A stretch of 64,000 nucleotides of DNA from NCBI RefSeq assembly GCF_021018805.1, contig NC_086254.1:744001-808000 (forward strand), in the 5' to 3' direction. Positions 57,501 to 64,000 of this stretch are shown piece by piece. The position numbers and the translations under genes are program-made. The notes under the pieces were generated by a model, which saw only the letters and a list, made by a program, of their open reading frames with translations, made no database searches and was not told the origin of the DNA. The stretch is from Prinia subflava (taxonomy: Eukaryota > Chordata > Aves > Passeriformes > Cisticolidae). The first letter of the stretch is position 1. Every line of letters starts with the position of its first letter.

Positions 57501-58569
57501 GTAAAGGGCTGGGCCCTGTGAGACAGGGCAGGGAACGGGATGGGCTCCAGCCCTCCCAAGCCTGCAGAGGCTGCGTGTTCTGCAGTGGGACTGAGGTCAA
57601 AGCTGGAAAAACTTGCAAGGCAGGATCAAAGAGCAGGGCCCCTGCCAGACATATGGAAAACATGAGCTAGGGGTGGCAGCAGTGGGCGCATGGGCTGGCA
57701 CTGCCCACAGTGCCCCCCTTCATCCCCACCCACCCCTGGAAATCCTAAGGCTATTGAGGGGCTCACAGTCCTTTGTCCCCTCAGCTGGGAGCTTTGTGAC
57801 TCCCCCTTCCTGCCATCCACTTTTAGAGGGTCCAGTTCCTCCTTGGAGGGAGCCCATCTCTCGCTTTCCCAGCCTGGGCCCGCTGAGGCTGCACGAGATG
57901 TGTTGGAATTCTGAGGAGCTGCTCGTCCACGTGTTGCCCACCCTACCCTTCCCGTGGCCCTGTCCCAGTGGTGTTTGCCCCATCCCCACACCCCTCCCAT
58001 CTGCACCAGTCTCAGGGCTGGTGTTCCTGCTCCCAGGAAAGGGAGCAGCCCTAGGGAATGGTTCAGCACTGGTTCTGTTGGGAGCAGCCCCCCAGGGAGG
58101 CTGGCAGCTCTTGGAAGTGGAGTTTTGGAGGAACAAGAGAGCATCTGGATGGGGTGTGGGGTAGGGTGACACCAGCTGGATTTTGGAGTGCCTCTGTGCT
58201 CTCTGTGGGGTGAGTGGGCACAGTGCTGGGTATGTCCTGGTCCTCATCGTCTCTGACATCTCACCCAGCGACTCCTGCACTGCTGACTGCTCTTACAGAG
58301 GATCTGGGCTGGGCTTGGTGTTTTTTGATCAATGAGATCCCAAGTGTTACCTTGCCTGGCCTCTCTGGAGCCAGGAGGGTGTTTGGGGCTGCTGGGAAGG
58401 GCAGGGTGAGGTTCTGGGGGAGAATGTCAAGGGAGAGCACAGCTGGTGTACAAGGTGGGGACCCAACATGACTGGCTCCACAGCAGGTCCCAGCCCTCCT
58501 TTGGCACCAGTGCATCTTCACGGGGAGGGGACAAACAGCTCTGCGGAGGGGGTGGCAACTCCCTCCTCG
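57501..58569. other. Unannotated non-coding sequence
   Basis: GC-rich unique-looking sequence. No gene recognised. Confidence 0.5.
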
Positions 58570-58960
58570 TGTGTGTCCATCTTTCGTAGCCCGGGGGCTG
58601 TGCTGGACGGAAGGAAGACCCAGGTGTCCGCGGCTGTGGCAGGTGCTCCCGCGGCTCGGTGTGACCGCTCCCAGTGGGCTCCGGCCCAGGGATTCGGTCA
58701 CTCCATAAATCCCCCTTGCTCTGCCGCGCACACCACGGCGAGGCAGCCCTGACTCAGGGCTGGGAGTGTCCAGCTGCGGCCGCTGTCTCCGCGGAGGAGC
58801 CGTGTGTGGGGTGCCAGCATTTCCAGGCGAGAGACAATCGGGCTTTATTTTCCTGCCACATAGGAAAAAGAATAAACATTCCTCGGGTTTGTTTTCAGGC
58901 CGCTTTGTGGAATAAATCTCAGACTGTTGTTGTCTCCCCGGGCTCCCCGGTCCCGCGGAA
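58570..58960. promoter_or_regulatory. CpG-enriched block with TEAD-like and AP-1 motifs
   Basis: CpG-rich at 58,590-58,800 with TGACTCA near 58,751, then an AT-rich tail with CATTCC (58877-58882) and GGAATA (58909-58914), which are opposite-strand TEAD-type cores. A mesenchymal or muscle enhancer or a promoter is possible, but this is inferred from motifs only. Confidence 0.25.
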
Positions 58961-61837
58961 CTGCCTGTTCTCATCCCATGAGTCACCGGCGCCTGGCAGC
59001 TCCTCCGAAATCCCGTGCAGTGCCCGGGGGCTGCTCCATGCCGGGTGTGCCGTGGACACCTGGAGCAGACCTGCTCCGCATCCATGGGGAGTTCAGCTTG
59101 GTACCGGTGTCTGTGGGAATCCACGAGCCCCCGGACTCTTGTGCAGCCTGAACAGCCCTGATCACCTCTGTGCTCTGTCCTCTGGCCTGTGTCTTCCTCC
59201 AAGGGCCCAAGTCCGACAGCACCGTCAAGGGGAAGGACACAGGACAAGGGGCTCTCCGGGAGGAGACCACCTGGAGCCAGTGGCTGTTCCCATCCCCTCC
59301 GCCTCGGGGGAAGGAAATCCAAGGGATGCTATGGCCTCTGTCCTTCCACCTGTGGGAACATGTGTCAGCAACACCCATTTGGAGTGGTGGGATGTGGTCC
59401 CCTTCCACATGGTGCAGAAAGCTTGGTATGATGTTGACCCTCATTCTGGAGATGTGGCTCCACGGGGAGGATGTGCACACACCTCTGCCCTGGCTGATCC
59501 CCATGGAGACATCCCATTGCTGCAGGAGGAGCGTTAAGAGGGAGTGGTCTGTGGAACGTGCTCAGAGCCAGGCTCACACCACTGCTGATGCACCAGCTGG
59601 GTCACCTGGAGGTGGGACACACCCAGTGCTGGACTGGCACCTCCTGGAGCAGCAGATCTCGGTATGACCAGCAAGCAGGGATGACCCACATCACCTCCCA
59701 AATGTGCCCAGTGCCAGCGTGGCACCCAAACCTTGTCAGTGGTCCTCCCACAAATGATCCCACCGTGGAAGACCACAGAGGCCCCAGGGCATGGTGTGGG
59801 CAGAGGGGTGACCCCAGGATGTGAATGACTTGTGCTGATGAGCTGAGCCCCTTGGCACAGGTTTGGGGCACCTGAGTGTCGGAGCAGGGCACGAGGCGGG
59901 ATGCAGCAGGGGAGTGTCCGGTGTGTGCACAAGGTGGGATGGTGACCTCAGCCACAGCAGTGCCATGCACGAGTCCCAAAAATAGCTGGGTTTAGAAACA
60001 CGAAGTCTGCTTGTGCTGTTGCCCAACACTTGTTGCAAATGTAGTGGCAGCTCAGTCCAGTGAAACTATGGCCAGGAACAGCGTGAGTTTTGGCAAACAA
60101 ACTGGCTCCAGGAATGAAAGTGGCTGGAAGGGACAGTTGGCCCAAGGCTGCCAAAAATGTGGTGAAGGATTCTGAGGTGATTAATGAATAAAAACCCCAG
60201 CCTCAAAGGTAAAGTTTTTAAGTGCCTCACAAGGAGGGAAAATGGGATGAGGAATGAATGAAATGCTGTTGCCAGGAGGGGCTGTTCAAGCCCTGCAACA
60301 GCTGAAAGAGAGGCTGGATGAGCACTGTGACCCCCAGGCAGCAGTGGCTCAGGAAGATGCGCTGACTCAGCCCAGGGCAGGACAGGAGCTGACACATCGC
60401 TGATGTCCCTGGATTCCAAAGACAGCACTGCAGGCAGCCCTTCTCTCATTAGACAGGGTCGTTTAGGTGATTAGGGCTTGCAGGAAAGGCCCTAGGAGGG
60501 AAAGTCATTCCCTGGAGATGCTCGGTAGAGGCTTAAGGGCTGCGTTGTGCAGTCAGCAGCACAACTCCTCCAGAGTTTCTACAAATCAGACAAGAATTAG
60601 TCTCTGCACAGAGCTCTGGGCACTGTCAGGTTAAAGTGTGAGGATGGTCTGCTGGTGACAGGTGAATTCCTGGGCTCGTTATGGGGGATCCATAGGCACT
60701 GGAGAGCAGCACAGCTATGCTTGCCTTGGCCATCAATGAACAGAGTGTTTATTTGGACATCTGAAAGGTCAATTTGCTAAAATTTGAAACAATTGCTGGC
60801 GTGACCGACTGGGACTGTAAATTTAGAGTGGGAGGTGTTAGCAAAAACTGGGACTCATTCAAGGACATCTCAACAGTGCCCCAAAAGCCATGATTTCATA
60901 GCCCAAAATAATTCTCCCAGGGAAGAAGCTGTCAGAGGCGGTTTGGACGTGTAAGTGTGGTGGCCTGCAGCTGCAGGGGGAGGACCCTGCTGCCCGAGTG
61001 CTGCAGCAGGTGGGAACCAGGCAGGGCCTGGCCAGCATCTGGGGCAGAGGGAAGGAACTGAATGAAGGCCAAAGTGTTGACTTTGTTTTGCTGCCTTGGA
61101 GAGGGCAGCATGCCTTCCCCTCTTCCTCATCCTTCTGCCTCTGCCATGATTTCTGGAGGGGTGACTCATGCTGACAGGCAGTGTCACATGGTGGGGAGGA
61201 TGGTGGTGTGGAGCTGAGTGGCCATTGGATGGGAAAAGAGATGTTGGTGTCATGTCCTGGGACAGCAGGATGATGGCACCTGGTGAAGACATCAAGAGGG
61301 ATCTGCCTTAGAACCAGCAGAGCACCCAGTGTCCTGGCTGGACTGCTCCATCTACCTGGGAGTGGCTCCAGTAGATTGATTGTGGACAGAAGCAGGAAAA
61401 GGCTGCAGGAGTGATGATGGAATACCCAGGGCTGGCAATTCAAGCAGAGTCCATCTGGCCCGTGGCACACTCCCATCTGTCCTGAAGGAGACAACTCCAG
61501 CACAGAGGTTTCTGCTGAGAGCCTGGTGTGTGTCAAAACCCAAGGGTCGAGTGCATGGGCTGAAGAAGGAGGAGCACCCCAGGGAGGATGAGGAAGAGGG
61601 AGGCCTCCTGCGATGTATAGAACTGCTGGTGGTAGGAGGGGAAGCCAAAGAAATCAGTCAACTGTCAATGGCTGATGGCAGTGAGATACATTTAGGACAA
61701 CCAAGTGAAGCCAACCCCAAGTCCCAGCCCTACGTAAAACAAATGGGGCCTAATCTTAACAAGCAAACCCGTCAGTGTTCAACAAATAACTCCACCCTGT
61801 GCTGGGTCAAAGCAGAGAGACACATTTGATCCTGGCA
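58961..61837. other. Unannotated non-coding sequence
   Basis: Mixed sequence with an AT-richer patch at about 60,730-60,850. No exons of a known family and no CR1 copy. Confidence 0.5.
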
Positions 61838-61894
61838 GGGTAAAGTAATTAAATCTGTAATGAGGGAAATGGGGTAAAGCAATTACATCTGTAA
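61838..61894. repeat. Tandem duplication of a homeodomain-like motif
   Basis: GGGTAAAGTAATTAAATCTG (from 61838) and GGGTAAAGCAATTACATCTG (from 61872), period 34 bp, with two differences across 20 bases. Both hold TAATTA or AATTA cores. Confidence 0.75.
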
Positions 61895-62567
61895 CAGGGG
61901 AGGGTGTGCAACCAACAGACCAACAGGCCCAGTTCACTGATACCCTGGAGCTGGGAATGAGCTGCTGGAAGAGTCCCTGAAATGCTGATGCTGACATTGA
62001 ACAAGCCTTGGAAAGACTGGACAATGCCAAGAGCTTGGATATCTGCTATGAGCCAGGACTTGATGGCCCAGGGAGAGGGCCCTGCAGCCGGACGTGGTTG
62101 TCCACTAGTCACGGACTCTGGTCCCAGGGGCTGGGAATGAACTGCAGGATGCAGGGTGTGGTTTGTCCCACTTGCTCAAAGGTGCCTGGGTGGTGATGTC
62201 ACCATTTTTATAGGTACTTGCACATAAAGATCTTTCCTGGTGGGGGACACTTTGGGGAGTGTTGACAAATGCACACCACAGCCCACTGGCTGCAAATCTA
62301 ATTTAGACAAACTTAGCCTTGCAACAAGCTGCAGTTTCCCCCTCTTTGAGGGTCACCAGTACTGGAGGAGATTCTGTACTCTGGGAAGATTCACCACTGC
62401 CTGGAGCTCTGCTGCACAAGGTTTTTCTGTGAGTCAGGCTCTGGGCCAGGTTGTAGAGAAATTCTCCAGGTAAGCTTTGCTGGCAAGGACCAAATCAAGG
62501 TGTTCATCCCATTCCTCTGTGGCCCATGTGGAGAACGAGCTGTGGAGTGTCCCGCTGCTTAGCATAT
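61895..62567. other. Unannotated non-coding sequence
   Basis: No recognisable gene or repeat. Confidence 0.5.
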
Positions 62568-62900
62568 CAGAATCACTGAATCACTGAGGTTGGAAAAGTG
62601 CTCTGAGATCATCAAGTTCAACCATTCCTCAAGCACTGCCAAGGCCACCATAGCTCATGTCCCCAAGTGCCACATCGAAACATCTGTTCGACCCCTTCAG
62701 GGATGGTAACTCCGCCACTGCCCTGGGCTGTTCCAGTGCCTGATCACCATTTCTGTGAAGAAGTTTTCCCCAGTATCCAGCCTGACCCTCCCCTGGCACA
62801 GCCTGAGGCTGTTTCCTCTTGTCCTGTCTCTGTTCTCTGGGAGAAGAATCTGACCCTCGCCCCCCAGCTGCCTCCTCCTGTCAGGGCTTTACCCTTTGGT
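62568..62900 (-). mobile_element. CR1 LINE 3'-end fragment
   Basis: Reversed CR1 tail: AATCACTGAATCACTGAGGT, AGATCATCAAGTTCAACCAT, GTCCCCAAGTGCCACATCG and TTTCTGTGAAGAAGTTTTCC blocks in order. Same 3'-end type and strand as 905-1340. Confidence 0.88.
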
Positions 62901-64000
62901 AGGGGGCACCAAGCTAAGGGAGGAGCAGGTGCTCACAGGAAAGCGGGTCCAGTTCCATGTCCAGCAGCAAAGAGCTGCTTAGACCACAGCCCACCCATAG
63001 AGGACCATGAAACCAGGATGGGGGTGGACATTGGATATAATACAGGAGGTGGACAAGGCAGTGCAGAGGAATGGAGGTTGTTATGGGATAGAGATGTCAG
63101 CCACCAAGGGTGACCATACAGACAGGCAGCAGACGATGCTGGGGACAAGGGCACAGCTGGTGGCACTGACCCCACCTGTGTGTCTGCAGAAGGAGCTCAC
63201 TTTGTGTGTGAGAAATGTTCTCCCATCTGCACAGAATCACCCAGAGGATGGCAATGGCAGGATCAGGATCTTTTCTCAGGACACCTAGGATAAAGTTGGT
63301 TGCTGCCCTTCTGCCTGGGGCCCCCCTTGCGGTCCCACCACTGCGCACTCTCTCCTCCTCTGCTCCACCCTCCCCAAACCCAAGGGAGAATGTGCTGGTT
63401 CTGTACACTCCTGTGGCTGGTTCTGCCTCCACCTTGTGGATGCCCCTTCCTGCAGGAGCTCTGGGGAAGGAGACGGCTCTGAAGAGGCCATTTTCATGAT
63501 GGAAGAATGCCAGGCATGCTGCCCGGTGCCATTTGCATAGCCAGGGCTCTCAGCTCCATACCCTGTATCTCCCTGGGGAGCTGCTCCACAGCTCCCATCC
63601 GTCTCCTTCCAGCCTCAGGAGAGATGTCCTCCACTGCCCACTCTGTCTCACTGTCTGGGAATTTCTCCTGAGACTTTGTCTGCATTTTGCTGTCCTTATT
63701 TGCACCTCTTTGGGCTCATTTATACCCTTACATCTCCTCTTCCCCTTGTTGCATGCCCTTCCCTCTGCCAGCTGTGCTCAAGGCACCTCCTGGACCTCTC
63801 TTGGTGGCCCTGGGGCCAGTGTCCAACATGGGTGAGAAGGGCCATCCACCACGTGATGCCCTCCCTGCAGACCCCCATCCCCAGAGCTGATCTCTGACCC
63901 CACCTCCACCCCCAGCCAGGTCCTCCCTGCCCTGCTTCATGCTGGCCACCATGTCCCCCACTCTGTGGGTTTGTCCCTGATTTGTCCCCAGCTGCAGCCC
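62901..64000. other. Unannotated right end of window
   Basis: Plain sequence with short overlapping frames. No gene recognised before the window ends. Confidence 0.5.

Noticed and set aside
58261..59322. Minus-strand frame of 353 codons
   Set aside because: No recognisable domain, overlapping long frames on the opposite strand, and unsupported start; likely chance in GC-rich DNA.
46300..64000. Elastin (ELN) first exons, expected on this side from mammalian synteny
   Set aside because: No signal peptide followed by Gly/Val/Pro-rich repeats was seen on the plus strand; ELN is presumably beyond the window.

Overview
The window is avian nuclear DNA, most likely from a microchromosome of a songbird or related bird. 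Three things point that way: intron-split vertebrate genes with GT/AG junctions, at least a dozen truncated CR1 retroposon 3' ends on both strands, and compact introns with GC-rich CpG-island promoters. The gene order (ABHD11, CLDN3, CLDN4, METTL27) is that of the mammalian Williams-Beuren region (human 7q11.23). No bacterial, CRISPR, tRNA or rRNA features were seen.

Layout. Positions 1-21.6 kb hold no gene I can name: CR1 copies, plain sequence and two AT-rich blocks that look like conserved regulatory DNA (about 6.2-6.8 and 19.3-19.6 kb). A CpG island with four CCAAT boxes lies at 21.6-22.7 kb. At 23.5-23.8 kb a frameshifted CARD coding remnant resembles the caspase-1 prodomain. ABHD11 (six coding exons, minus) spans 26.5-29.5 kb. 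CLDN3 (single exon, minus) and CLDN4 (single exon, plus) are divergent at 30.2-31.4 and 38.6-40.2 kb; between them lie a large CA-rich minisatellite and a separate CpG/TATA promoter with a splice donor. A third claudin (plus) sits at 42.1-42.9 kb and converges on METTL27 (five coding exons, minus, 44.5-45.9 kb), whose promoter is a degenerate tandem array of CCAAT/GC-box modules. From 46.3 to 64 kb I recognise no gene: CR1 copies, a 33-bp tandem repeat carrying AP-1 sites, a hexanucleotide repeat and several AT-rich blocks.

The three claudins are four-pass tight-junction proteins that set paracellular permeability in epithelia; they form one local paralogous cluster. ABHD11 is a mitochondrial serine hydrolase and METTL27 a predicted SAM-dependent methyltransferase; they are linked by position, not by pathway. 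Exon boundaries were built by hand from splice signals, reading phase and alignment to remembered vertebrate proteins; no database search was run.
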